Assembly: GCA_035495815.1 (NCBI GenBank)
Contig: DATJFH010000059.1
Coordinates: forward strand, 1 to 7,966
Reading direction: 5' to 3'
Length of the DNA: 7,966 nt
Source of the DNA: DATJFH01 sp035495815
Lineage (GTDB): Bacteria; Acidobacteriota; Terriglobia; Bryobacterales; Bryobacteraceae
How positions within the stretch are numbered: position 1 is the first letter of the stretch; the number at the start of each line of letters is the position of its first letter. Position numbers and translations under genes: made by a program. The notes beneath the pieces were generated by a model. It saw nothing but the letters and a program-made list of their open reading frames with translations, was not told the DNA's origin and did not search any database. This document shows, piece by piece, positions 1 through 6,733 of the stretch.

Positions 1-6
1 TGCGAC

Positions 7-735
7 TCAGGCGAGCAGCCGTTTCAGAGACAGCGCATTTTGGACGGCGTATGCCGACTGATCATTGTCGAAGTAAACCCAAACCGCGCGCAGCTCTCCG
101 CGCCAGTCGCGGATGCGGGCCGCCCAGCGTTGAAGCTTCGATGGAGAGTAGCTGCCCTGGTAGGCGCCCGCCGGGCCGTGTAGCCGCACGTACGTGAAAT
201 CCGCTGTGATCGTGAAATCGGACGCAAATCCCGCGATTTCGAAGATACAAAACCCGGAGTTATGCTTTCGCAGAAGACGGTAGACGGCCTCGGTGTGCCA
301 GGTCGGATTGCGGAATTCAAACGCATAGCGGTGACGTTTGGGGAGCGCGCGAAGGAAAGCCGCAAATCTCTCCGTGTCGATGCCCCAGAACGGCGGAAGC
401 TGGAAGACAATCGGGCCGAGCTTGGGTTTCAGCCGGTCTATCCGCTCGAAGAAACGCCCGATGGCCACTTCCGGATCCTTCAGCTTCTTCATGTGAGTAA
501 TAAACCGGCTGCCTTTGACCGCAAACTGGAACCCCCGAGGCGTAGTGCTGCGCCATGGTTCCAGTCCGCTCTCGAGCGGAAGCCGGTAGAACGTATTATT
601 CAACTCTACCGTATCGAAGTAGCGCGCATAGAACTCGAGCATTTTGGACGCCGGCAGCTTCTCCGGATAGAACGGGCCGCGCCAATGGGGATAATGCCAA
701 CCCGAAGTGCCGACGTGAACCGAACCGAGCGCCAT
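7..735 (-). CDS. DUF72 (YecE-like) domain protein
   Basis: This 242-residue protein belongs to the DUF72/YecE family, which adopts a TIM-barrel-like fold and has no firmly established biochemical role. Family hallmarks run along the whole length: GTSGWHYPHWRGPFYP at residues 9-24, ELNNTFYRLP at 44-53, FAVKGSRFITH at 71-81, FQLPPFW at 111-117, YAFEFRNPTWH at 137-147, YVRLHGP at 182-188 and YFDNDQSAYAVQNA at 221-234. The length matches the usual 230-270 residues, so the gene looks complete. The ATG at 735 is preceded by a perfect AGGAGG with a 9-base spacer, which fixes the start. There is no signal peptide or membrane segment, so it is probably cytoplasmic. It is divergent from the hydrolase gene at 840 and is the last gene seen on this side. 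The family is clear; the function is unknown. Confidence 0.93.
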   Translation of the reverse strand: MALGSVHVGTSGWHYPHWRGPFYPEKLPASKMLEFYARYFDTVELNNTFYRLPLESGLEPWRSTTPRGFQFAVKGSRFITHMKKLKDPEVAIGRFFERIDRLKPKLGPIVFQLPPFWGIDTERFAAFLRALPKRHRYAFEFRNPTWHTEAVYRLLRKHNSGFCIFEIAGFASDFTITADFTYVRLHGPAGAYQGSYSPSKLQRWAARIRDWRGELRAVWVYFDNDQSAYAVQNALSLKRLLA

Positions 736-744
736 ACAATCATC

Positions 745-750
745 CCTCCT
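745..750 (-). promoter_or_regulatory. Ribosome binding site of the DUF72 gene
   Basis: On the minus strand this reads AGGAGG, a perfect Shine-Dalgarno sequence, 9 bases before the ATG at 735. It decides the start of the DUF72 gene. The site lies in the 14-base loop of a weak AT-only inverted repeat (ACAAT at 736-740 and ATTGT at 755-759), so occlusion by structure is unlikely. Confidence 0.8.
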
Positions 751-797
751 GTTAATTGTGGCGCGAAAGCGACTGGGTGGAGGTAAAATAGCCGTTA

Positions 798-817
798 CGC
801 CGGGAGGTGAGCCGGCG
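798..817 (+). repeat. GC inverted repeat in the hydrolase leader
   Basis: CGCCGG at 798-803 is followed after 8 bases by its exact complement CCGGCG at 812-817. The RNA would form a 6-base-pair all-GC stem with the loop GAGGTGAG. It ends 22 bases before the ATG at 840 and so leaves the ribosome binding site at 830-834 free. The loop contains the upstream GTG at 807, which argues against that codon as the start. It could be a stabilising 5' stem-loop, a protein-binding site or chance in GC-rich DNA. There is no following T-run, so it does not look like a terminator. Confidence 0.4.
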
Positions 818-829
818 GATTCGGCATTC

Positions 830-834
830 AGGAG
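830..834 (+). promoter_or_regulatory. Ribosome binding site of the hydrolase gene
   Basis: AGGAG lies 5 bases before the ATG at 840. It favours that start over the in-frame GTG at 807. Confidence 0.7.
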
Positions 835-839
835 CGTGT

Positions 840-1697
840 ATGTGCGATCAGGATCATTTTGAAGAAGACCGCCTGAAGTTTGAGGCTCTCGGTTTGGTGA
901 CGCGAAAACAGTTCGGCGCCCTGCTCGGAGCAGGCATTGCCATGGCGCTGCCGCGAGTCGCCAACGCCGTTGCCGTGGTCGAGTCGGAGGTCACCGTGAC
1001 CACGCCGGACGGCTCGGCTGATTGCTATTTCGCGCATCCGGCGACCGGCTCGGCGCCCGGTGTTCTCGTCTGGCCTGACATCTTCGGGCTTCGTCCGGCG
1101 TTCCGGCAGATGGGCAAACGGCTCGCCGAATCGGGCTATTCCGTACTTGTGGTGAACCAGTTCTACCGCTCCAAGAAAGCTCCGACCGCGGAAAATGGCT
1201 CGGCAACGCCTATTCCGCAACTGCTGCCGCTTGCGCAGAGTTTGAACGAAACAACGCACATGACCGATGCGAAGGCCTTCGTGGCATGGCTGGACCGGCA
1301 ATCATCGGTCGCCAAGAATCGCAAGATGGGTACCCAAGGATATTGCATGGGTGGACCCATAGCCTTTCGTACGGCATCCGCGTCGGATCGGGTCGGAGCA
1401 GTCGCGTCCTTTCATGGCGGGGGGCTGGTGAGAGATGCGCCGAACAGTCCGCATCTGCAGGCCGCCAGGACCAAGGCGCAGTTCCTGATTGCAATCGCCG
1501 CCAATGATGATGCGAAATCTCCCGACGAGAAGAACGTACTGAAGGACACGTTTGCAAAAGCGAACGTGCCCGCCGAGATCGAAGTGTACACCGGCGCGCA
1601 TGGCTGGTGCCCTCCGGATTCGCGGGTCTACAACGAGCAGCAGGCGGAGAAAGCATGGAGCCGTTTGCTCGCGCTGTACGGAAAGGCTCTCGCCTAA
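840..1697 (+). CDS. Dienelactone hydrolase family protein with Tat-like leader
   Basis: The 285-residue product is an alpha/beta hydrolase of the dienelactone hydrolase family, whose founding member opens dienelactone in chloroaromatic degradation. Most relatives have unknown substrates. The Cys-Asp-His triad can be read: nucleophile C169 in GYCMGG (167-172), Asp at 223 or 224 in AANDD, and H254 in GAHGWC. DIFGLRP at 80-86 is the conserved block near the substrate-binding Glu/Arg region of the family. The N-terminus has a 20-residue n-region, then TRKQFG (21-26), a hydrophobic stretch to P38 and an ANA site at 41-43, resembling a Tat signal with Lys in place of the second Arg. I start at the ATG at 840 because AGGAG (830-834) sits 5 bases upstream; a GTG at 807 would add 11 residues but lacks a good site. 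It converges with the Hsp70 operon. Confidence 0.92.
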   Translation: MCDQDHFEEDRLKFEALGLVTRKQFGALLGAGIAMALPRVANAVAVVESEVTVTTPDGSADCYFAHPATGSAPGVLVWPDIFGLRPAFRQMGKRLAESGYSVLVVNQFYRSKKAPTAENGSATPIPQLLPLAQSLNETTHMTDAKAFVAWLDRQSSVAKNRKMGTQGYCMGGPIAFRTASASDRVGAVASFHGGGLVRDAPNSPHLQAARTKAQFLIAIAANDDAKSPDEKNVLKDTFAKANVPAEIEVYTGAHGWCPPDSRVYNEQQAEKAWSRLLALYGKALA

Positions 1698-1716
1698 CTC
1701 TCGCGCTCGTGGTTCC
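1698..1716. other. Convergent gene junction
   Basis: Only 19 bases separate the TAA of the hydrolase gene (1695-1697) from the TGA of the long Hsp70 gene (1717-1719 on the minus strand). I see no hairpin plus T-run on either strand, so no intrinsic terminator. The two transcripts probably overlap or end by Rho. Confidence 0.6.
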
Positions 1717-4350
1717 TCAGGATGCCGCGCCCTGCAACACCAGCCCTGACGGCAGCGCTTCGCCGAAGATCCGGTCGAGCGAGCTTTGATCCCTCTCGTC
1801 GTCGCCTTCGAACGCCGCCAGCAGATGTTCCGGAAGCGTCGCCCGAATCCCCTCGCGCGTCGCCGGCGGCAGGTCCCGCGTTGGATCGCCGGTGTACCGT
1901 CCAATCGACGCCAGCGCTTCCGCTGCGTTCGGGATCTTCAGCAGCGCCTCCGCCCAGCGCGTCGCCGTGATCGGCGGGACCACCTGGTTGATCGGGCCGT
2001 AAAGCAGCTGGCGCGCGCCGAAGCGCGACAGGCACCATAGATCGCTGGTGTTGAACCCGCCCGCCTTGCCTTGTTTGACCAGCGTATCGCCCAGCTCGGC
2101 CTTGGTGTGGATCGGCAGCAGTTCCAGGCTGGCCGCCGTGCGCCAGATCTCCCGCAGCAGGCTGTTGTTCAGACGCTGCTTCTTGCCCGCGCGGGGCATC
2201 AGCACCCCGGACAGCCGCTGGTACATGTCGGTCTGCTGATTGCGGTTGAGACCGCCGGCAAGGCGGCCCCAGAAAATCCACCAGTCGATCTCGTTCTGTA
2301 CCTGGTTGCCGAACTGAAGCCCGGCAGAGTAGATCCGGCGGGCCTGCTCCAGACGCAGCTCGTCGCCCGGGAAGCCCAGGCCGGGACGCATGCAGAATCC
2401 ACACAGGTTCAGCCAGCGGACTTCGAACGCCGGGCTCTTTTTGCGGCCGGCGGCGCATTCGAGGAAGATGTCGGCCAACTGGCGGATTGTCGAGAGCGGC
2501 CAGGAGTTGCGGCCCAGCCCGAGGACCTGCTCCAGTTTCGCCGGCAGCTCTTCCGGCGGAACGGGCGCCTTCTCCGTGCTGGAAAATACGGCGCGCGCCA
2601 GTTCGAGCGCTTGGCCCAAGGCCTCCTCGCCGATCACCGCCACGGGCTTGCGCTGGACCGGCTCGGCCGCAGCTTTGCGCAGCTCGAATTGCAGCCGCCA
2701 GCGATTGTCGCTCACTTTCGACTCGCACCAGGTTTCGAGCGTCCCCACTTCCGTCAGCCGCGCCCCCAGCTTCACCGGCACCAGCCGCTCGCCCGTTTTT
2801 TTACCGAACCGGATCACGGCGTTCAGCGGCGCATGCGTGTGCAGGTTTTCATCGCCGGGAAGAAACGAGACCATGTCGCCCAACTGGTCCTCGGAGCGGG
2901 TCAATGAGCTATAGAGCCGGAACGAGACAGGACGGTTCGCCACCAGTTGCAGATCGTCGCGATCAAGCTCCAGCGACGAGCCTTCCTCCGTCCCGCGCGG
3001 CACCAGGCAGACGGCCGGAATCTTCGCTTCGTCCGGGTCACCGATGCCGATAAAATAAGCGCGCGGCAGACCTCCCCGCACCAGGATGCCGCTTCCCGTC
3101 GACCGGACGTAGGAATAATAGGCGGCGCCGGCGGCCACCGCCAGGTCCAGGTCGCGATTCTCGAAAATCTCCGGGCGCTTGCCGTACCAGTGCTCCACGG
3201 CACCGGCCACGCGCTGCCGGCAGATCTCCGGAATGAAGAATCCGCCGTTGAACAAAATGGCGTCGGGGACTTCTCCAGCGGTTTCGAGGAATGCGTTCAG
3301 GTGCTTGGTAATGGCCGGATCGGTGACATACGGCAGACCCAGCTCGCGGAAGAGGCTGCGCTTCTCCTGTTTCGGCGCATCGCCGCGCGTGCTGAGCGGC
3401 AGGAAGCCCTCGAGCGTGAGCTCCAGCGCCTCCTCGCGCAGAATTTCCGTCTTGAGCGCTCCGCCGATCAGGGAAGCTCCGCCGCCAAGCACCGTAATCT
3501 CTACGCTCTTCAGATTCGGATCCGTCAGCAACCGCTCTTTGGCCGCCGAGCACTGCCGCCGCAGTCCGCTGCGCTGTCGGATGGAAAGCTGCTTGCCGAG
3601 CTTCGATTCGACGAGCCATGCCAGAGTCAGATCCAGGTTGTCGCCGCCGAGCAGCAGATGCTTGCCGACAGCCGTGCGCGTGAAGTCGATGTGATCGCCC
3701 TCGCGGGACACCCGGATCAGGCTGAAGTCGCTGGTGCCCCCGCCTACGTCGCACACCAGCACGATCTGGCCGTCGAACAGCAGCTTGCGCGATCGCGCGA
3801 AGTTGTTGGCGATCCATGAATAGAACGCCGCCGCCGGCTCTTCGAGAAGCGTGAGCCTGGTAATACCGGCCTGCTCCGCGGCCGCCACGGTCAGCTCCCG
3901 AGCCTCTTCGTCGAACGACGCCGGCACCGTGAGCACCACGTCATGTTCGTTGAGCGGGCCCGGGTTCGCCGCCTCCCACGATTCGCGGATCTTGGCCAGG
4001 AAGCGAGATGACACCTCCACGGGCGACAGCACGCGCGCGCCTTCGGGCGAATCCCACGGCAGGATCCTGGCGTTGCGGTCGACGTCCGGATTCGAGAGCC
4101 AGCTCTTGGCCGAATGCACCAGCTTGGTCGGAATCAGCGCGCCCTGTTCGCGGGCGTAGACCCCGACCGGCTGCGAATCTTCCAGAAACAGAAACGATGG
4201 CAGCGCCTTCTGCGCCTCGATCCGGCCCGGAGCCACCTGCTGCGGAATCGGCAGGATATGGATGGGTGGAAAGTCCTGGTCGTCTCCCTCGCGCGGATCG
4301 ATATAGGCCAGGGCGGAATTCGTCGTGCCCAGATCGATGCCGATTTTCAT
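1717..4350 (-). CDS. Long Hsp70-family ATPase with C-terminal extension
   Basis: This 877-residue protein is an atypical Hsp70, third gene of the DUF2760-Hsp70-Hsp70 operon. The actin-like ATPase domain (about 1-415) looks intact: GIDLGTTN at 4-11, a lysine (K82) in SAKSWL where DnaK has its catalytic Lys70, LLEEPAAA at 168-175, DVGGGTSD at 201-208, LFNGGFF at 366-372 and AVAAGAAYYS at 404-413. A beta-rich domain follows (about 420-557), ending WRLQFELR. The DnaK-type lid is absent. Residues about 560-877 form a helical-looking, Trp-rich extension with blocks NEIDWWIFWGRLAGGL (686-701) and LWCLSRFGARQLLYGP (771-786). I believe it corresponds to the Pfam domain called DNA-K related protein (DUF3731), but I cannot check. 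The ATG at 4350 overlaps the upstream stop as ATGA; a start at 4416 would add 22 residues lying inside the upstream gene. Being cytosolic is likely, since no leader is seen. Substrates are unknown. Confidence 0.95.
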   Translation of the reverse strand: MKIGIDLGTTNSALAYIDPREGDDQDFPPIHILPIPQQVAPGRIEAQKALPSFLFLEDSQPVGVYAREQGALIPTKLVHSAKSWLSNPDVDRNARILPWDSPEGARVLSPVEVSSRFLAKIRESWEAANPGPLNEHDVVLTVPASFDEEARELTVAAAEQAGITRLTLLEEPAAAFYSWIANNFARSRKLLFDGQIVLVCDVGGGTSDFSLIRVSREGDHIDFTRTAVGKHLLLGGDNLDLTLAWLVESKLGKQLSIRQRSGLRRQCSAAKERLLTDPNLKSVEITVLGGGASLIGGALKTEILREEALELTLEGFLPLSTRGDAPKQEKRSLFRELGLPYVTDPAITKHLNAFLETAGEVPDAILFNGGFFIPEICRQRVAGAVEHWYGKRPEIFENRDLDLAVAAGAAYYSYVRSTGSGILVRGGLPRAYFIGIGDPDEAKIPAVCLVPRGTEEGSSLELDRDDLQLVANRPVSFRLYSSLTRSEDQLGDMVSFLPGDENLHTHAPLNAVIRFGKKTGERLVPVKLGARLTEVGTLETWCESKVSDNRWRLQFELRKAAAEPVQRKPVAVIGEEALGQALELARAVFSSTEKAPVPPEELPAKLEQVLGLGRNSWPLSTIRQLADIFLECAAGRKKSPAFEVRWLNLCGFCMRPGLGFPGDELRLEQARRIYSAGLQFGNQVQNEIDWWIFWGRLAGGLNRNQQTDMYQRLSGVLMPRAGKKQRLNNSLLREIWRTAASLELLPIHTKAELGDTLVKQGKAGGFNTSDLWCLSRFGARQLLYGPINQVVPPITATRWAEALLKIPNAAEALASIGRYTGDPTRDLPPATREGIRATLPEHLLAAFEGDDERDQSSLDRIFGEALPSGLVLQGAAS
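4347..4350 (-). promoter_or_regulatory. ATGA stop-start overlap between the two Hsp70 genes
   Basis: On the minus strand the bases read ATGA: ATG starts the long Hsp70 and TGA ends the short one. There is no strong Shine-Dalgarno sequence in the 20 bases upstream, so translation of the long protein probably depends on ribosomes finishing the short one. It also decides the start of the long gene. Confidence 0.85.
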
Positions 4351-6176
4351 GCGTTCACACGCTCGCGGACATTGAATTCCAGCTTCCACCGTCGGCCGTC
4401 GCGGGCGACGCACCACAACTGCAGCAGGCCGGTTTCGGTGACAACCGTTTCGAGTGAGACGGGCACGATGGATCCGATGCCCTCGGCCGCCGGCAGGTTT
4501 ACTTCCATGGGTGACAGTTCTTCCAGGTCCTGGCTGAAGTCTTCGATCATCGCCCCGATCGGATCGTTCTTCCGCGAGGCCGAGCCGAAGAAGCGGAATT
4601 CCGCGGGCTCGCCGACAACCAGCCCGAACTCACGATTGGGGATCACCGAATCGGTGCCCTCCTCCATGCCGAACGGCGCAACCGTCAGCGCTTTGACCGG
4701 ATTGGGAATTCCGGGCACGGCGGGCATGCTGCTCTCGATGCCGACGTAGTAGGTCCTCGGCACGCCGCCGCGGATGCGCACGCCGCGGCCCCGCCTCGCC
4801 AGACCGTAGTAGGCGGCGCCACGGGCCACCGCGTGCATGAGGTCTTCCCCGCTCAGCGGCTCGATGGCCGGCATCTTCTCTTCCTTGAGCCAGGAGTTCA
4901 GCACGTCGATGGTCCGGTCGCGCAGCAGACCCGCGTTGAACACGCCGCCGTTGAACAGTACGTGCGTCGGCGCGGCCAGCCCGCTCGGACCGCGGCGGAC
5001 GGCGCCGTGCTCGGCGGTCGAAGCCTGCTGCCGCAGGAAGCGCGCCATGTGCTTGGTAATGGCGGCGTCGGCTGCGTAGGGCAGACCGATCTCCTGCAAC
5101 CCGACCCGGCGCTGCCGCTGCGGCTCGTCATGGCTGGATACCATGGGGAAGAAGCCGTCGCGCAGCACCGCTTCCAGATCGGAGCGCAGCAGTTTGGCTT
5201 TGATCGTTCCACCGACCAGGCCCGTGCCTTTGCCTAGAATCGTGACTGGTTCGTCCTTGGCCTTGGACCCGGGCTCGAGCAGCTTTTCTTTGGCCACGCG
5301 GCAGTTGTGCCAGAGCGCGTGAAGCTGCAGCCCGTCGAGACGAGCGCCCTTCTCAGCCAGCTGCCGCTCGACCGTGCGGGCCAGCGCCAGGTCCATATTG
5401 TCGCCGCCGAGCAGGATGTGCTCGCCTACAGCCACGCGGTCGAGCGCCAGCTCGCCCTCGCGCTCGGTGACGGCGATGAGGGTGAAGTCCGTCGTGCCGC
5501 CGCCGATATCCACCACCAGGATCAGATCGCCCGCTTTGACGCGCTCGCGCCAGCCGGGGTGCCGCTCGATCCAGGCATAGAAAGCCGATTGCGGCTCTTC
5601 GAGCAGAATCACATTCCTGAACCCGGCCTGCTCCGCCGCGGAGAGTGTCAGCTCCCGCGCCACCGCGTCGAAGGAAGCGGGCACGGTCACCAGCGCCTGC
5701 TGCTCGGCGAACGGCGCGTCCGGCATTTTGGAATTCCAGGCGTCGCGCAGATGCTCCAGGTAGCGACGCGAGGCCTCCACGGGCGAGAGCTTCTCCACGC
5801 CGGCGGTAGCGCTCCAGGGAAGGATCGCGCTAGTGCGGTCGACCCCGGCTTGCGACAGCCAGCTCTTGGCCGAGGAGATCAGGCGTCCCGCATTCTCCAC
5901 TCCGCGCTTCTGCGCCAGCCGTCCCACCACAAAGCCGGGCGCGCTGTTCCAGGGCAGCGCCAGCGAGCCTTCGGGAAAATCCATTGAGCCGGGGAGATAA
6001 AGAGCGGACGGCAGGAGGAATTCCTCGCCTACTTCTCCCGGGTTCACCAGTTGCGGCACGGACATGAGCGCAACCGGCGGCAGCGAAAATGCGTCGGGAG
6101 CGGCGCTCGAATCCGCGCTGGCCAGCGAGCAGTTGGTGGTACCCAGGTCGATACCGATGACGTAGCGTGGTTCCAC
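4347..6176 (-). CDS. Short lidless Hsp70-family ATPase
   Basis: This 609-residue Hsp70 relative is the middle gene of the operon. ATPase motifs are complete: GIDLGTTN at 8-15, K104 in SSAKSWL, LLEEPQSA at 191-198, DIGGGTTD at 223-230, LLGGDNMDLALA at 255-266, VLFNGGVFN at 406-414 and ARGAAYYG at 451-458. After about residue 465 comes a beta-rich domain of about 145 residues, ending WKLEFNVR (597-604). The chain stops there, so the helical lid and C-terminal tail of DnaK (about 638 residues) are missing. The DnaK-like length comes from insertions inside the ATPase domain. It shares an unusual block with the downstream paralogue: AKSWLS, then VDR, then ILPW, then LSPVE. I start at the GTG at 6176, which gives the expected MEPRYVIGIDLG. 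It lies 7 bases after the DUF2760 stop with only a weak AGG upstream, so coupling is likely. Most similar Hsp70s are uncharacterised; the partner and substrate are unknown. Confidence 0.95.
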   Translation of the reverse strand: MEPRYVIGIDLGTTNCSLASADSSAAPDAFSLPPVALMSVPQLVNPGEVGEEFLLPSALYLPGSMDFPEGSLALPWNSAPGFVVGRLAQKRGVENAGRLISSAKSWLSQAGVDRTSAILPWSATAGVEKLSPVEASRRYLEHLRDAWNSKMPDAPFAEQQALVTVPASFDAVARELTLSAAEQAGFRNVILLEEPQSAFYAWIERHPGWRERVKAGDLILVVDIGGGTTDFTLIAVTEREGELALDRVAVGEHILLGGDNMDLALARTVERQLAEKGARLDGLQLHALWHNCRVAKEKLLEPGSKAKDEPVTILGKGTGLVGGTIKAKLLRSDLEAVLRDGFFPMVSSHDEPQRQRRVGLQEIGLPYAADAAITKHMARFLRQQASTAEHGAVRRGPSGLAAPTHVLFNGGVFNAGLLRDRTIDVLNSWLKEEKMPAIEPLSGEDLMHAVARGAAYYGLARRGRGVRIRGGVPRTYYVGIESSMPAVPGIPNPVKALTVAPFGMEEGTDSVIPNREFGLVVGEPAEFRFFGSASRKNDPIGAMIEDFSQDLEELSPMEVNLPAAEGIGSIVPVSLETVVTETGLLQLWCVARDGRRWKLEFNVRERVNA

Positions 6177-6183
6177 AGTGAGC

Positions 6184-6714
6184 CTACTCGATTTCTACTT
6201 CAGCCGGGGCGAGGATCCTGGGGTCCTGCTTCCCCTGCACCGCGGGCAGTTCAACCTTCGAGACACGCCAGCCCTTGTGCCGCAGCACACCTCCCGGAGG
6301 CGGCTGCGGCGGCACGTTGCCGAGGAGCTTCACGCTTACCGGGTCGACCGACGCCAGGCGCGTGAACGTGCCCTCCACGCCGTCGATCACGGGAGCGAGC
6401 TGGACGTAGCGGGTGAGGGCGTCCCTGCACTGGTCGTGCAAACTGCGGACGGCGGCGCCGACCTGGTCGTCGGAGTAGGCGCCGATGTCTTCCATAAGAA
6501 AGTCGATCAGGCGGGAGTCACGCTGGAGAATCGCCAGGATCTGCAGGGCGCCGTCGGAGGAACTGGCGGACGCAGGCGCCGGACCAGACGCCGCGCCCGG
6601 TTTAGCGGCGGCCGAGCGCCGGGACAGTCCCAGCTTCGCGGCGATGTCATCGGGCAGAGCTCCTGAGAACAGGAGGGCGAAAAAACTACGAAAGGCGAGA
6701 ATCAGGCGTTCCAA
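6184..6714 (-). CDS. DUF2760 protein, first gene of the tandem Hsp70 operon
   Basis: This 176-residue protein matches my memory of the DUF2760 family, which is commonly encoded beside Hsp70 genes and has no known function. It starts with a hydrophobic or amphipathic helix (FRSFFALLFSGAL, 8-20), followed by an Ala/Pro/Ser-rich, probably disordered linker (about 33-54). A compact domain follows with LQILAILQRDSRLIDFLMED (57-76), IGAYSDDQVGAAVRSLHDQC (77-96), HKGWRV (146-151) and ILAPAEVEIE (167-176), which I recall as family signatures. The start is a TTG at 6714, preceded by GGAG on the minus strand with a 7-base spacer; no ATG gives the conserved N-terminus. The helix could bind the membrane or act as a docking element. 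With no J-domain protein or GrpE nearby, a co-chaperone or substrate-adaptor role is a reasonable but untested inference. Confidence 0.88.
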   Translation of the reverse strand: MERLILAFRSFFALLFSGALPDDIAAKLGLSRRSAAAKPGAASGPAPASASSSDGALQILAILQRDSRLIDFLMEDIGAYSDDQVGAAVRSLHDQCRDALTRYVQLAPVIDGVEGTFTRLASVDPVSVKLLGNVPPQPPPGGVLRHKGWRVSKVELPAVQGKQDPRILAPAEVEIE

Positions 6715-6721
6715 TCAACGT

Positions 6722-6725
6722 CTCC
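6722..6725 (-). promoter_or_regulatory. Ribosome binding site supporting the TTG start
   Basis: On the minus strand GGAG (within CTGGAGA) lies 7 bases before the TTG at 6714. This supports a rare TTG start for the DUF2760 gene. Confidence 0.65.
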
Positions 6726-6733
6726 AGTCTTTC

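Larger units (their letters stand above)
736..839. promoter_or_regulatory. Divergent spacer between DUF72 and hydrolase genes
   Basis: These 104 bases separate two divergently transcribed genes and should hold both promoters. A TAAAAT at 784-789 is a plausible -10 element for the plus-strand hydrolase, and the same AT-rich patch reads TATTTT on the minus strand. I see no convincing -35 at proper spacing for either direction, so no promoter is firmly assigned. A GC-rich inverted repeat (798-817) lies downstream of the TAAAAT, in the expected 5' leader of the hydrolase mRNA. Confidence 0.4.

Noticed and set aside
807..839. GTG start at 807 for the hydrolase
   Set aside because: It sits in the loop of a GC hairpin with no proper ribosome binding site, whereas the ATG at 840 has AGGAG 5 bases upstream and gives the MCDxDHF start that I recall from homologues.
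1694..2728. 344-codon open frame on the minus strand within the long Hsp70 gene
   Set aside because: It is a shifted frame of the Hsp70 coding sequence, rich in Arg, Gly, Ala and Pro as GC-rich shadow frames are, with no recognisable domain.
2071..3819. Two long plus-strand frames (2071-2907 and 2947-3819) antisense to the long Hsp70
   Set aside because: Their Gln/Arg/Ala-rich composition mirrors the opposite strand; there are no domain motifs and no ribosome binding site of note, while the minus-strand gene is clearly an Hsp70.
4351..4416. Longer start of the long Hsp70 at 4416
   Set aside because: The extra 22 residues lie within the end of the upstream gene and precede the canonical MKIGIDLGTT start; the ATGA overlap is the better choice.
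5307..5987. 226-codon plus-strand frame antisense to the short Hsp70
   Set aside because: It lies over the ATPase motifs of the real gene and has a composition typical of an antisense shadow.
1717..6176. The two Hsp70 genes as one gene split by a frameshift, or one as a pseudogene
   Set aside because: Each has its own complete ATPase domain and beta-domain, with a clean ATGA junction; this is a tandem pair, not a broken gene.
1717..6176. Naming the Hsp70s dnaK, hscA or hscC
   Set aside because: The missing lid, the C-terminal extension, the AKSWLS...ILPW block and the gene neighbourhood differ from all three.
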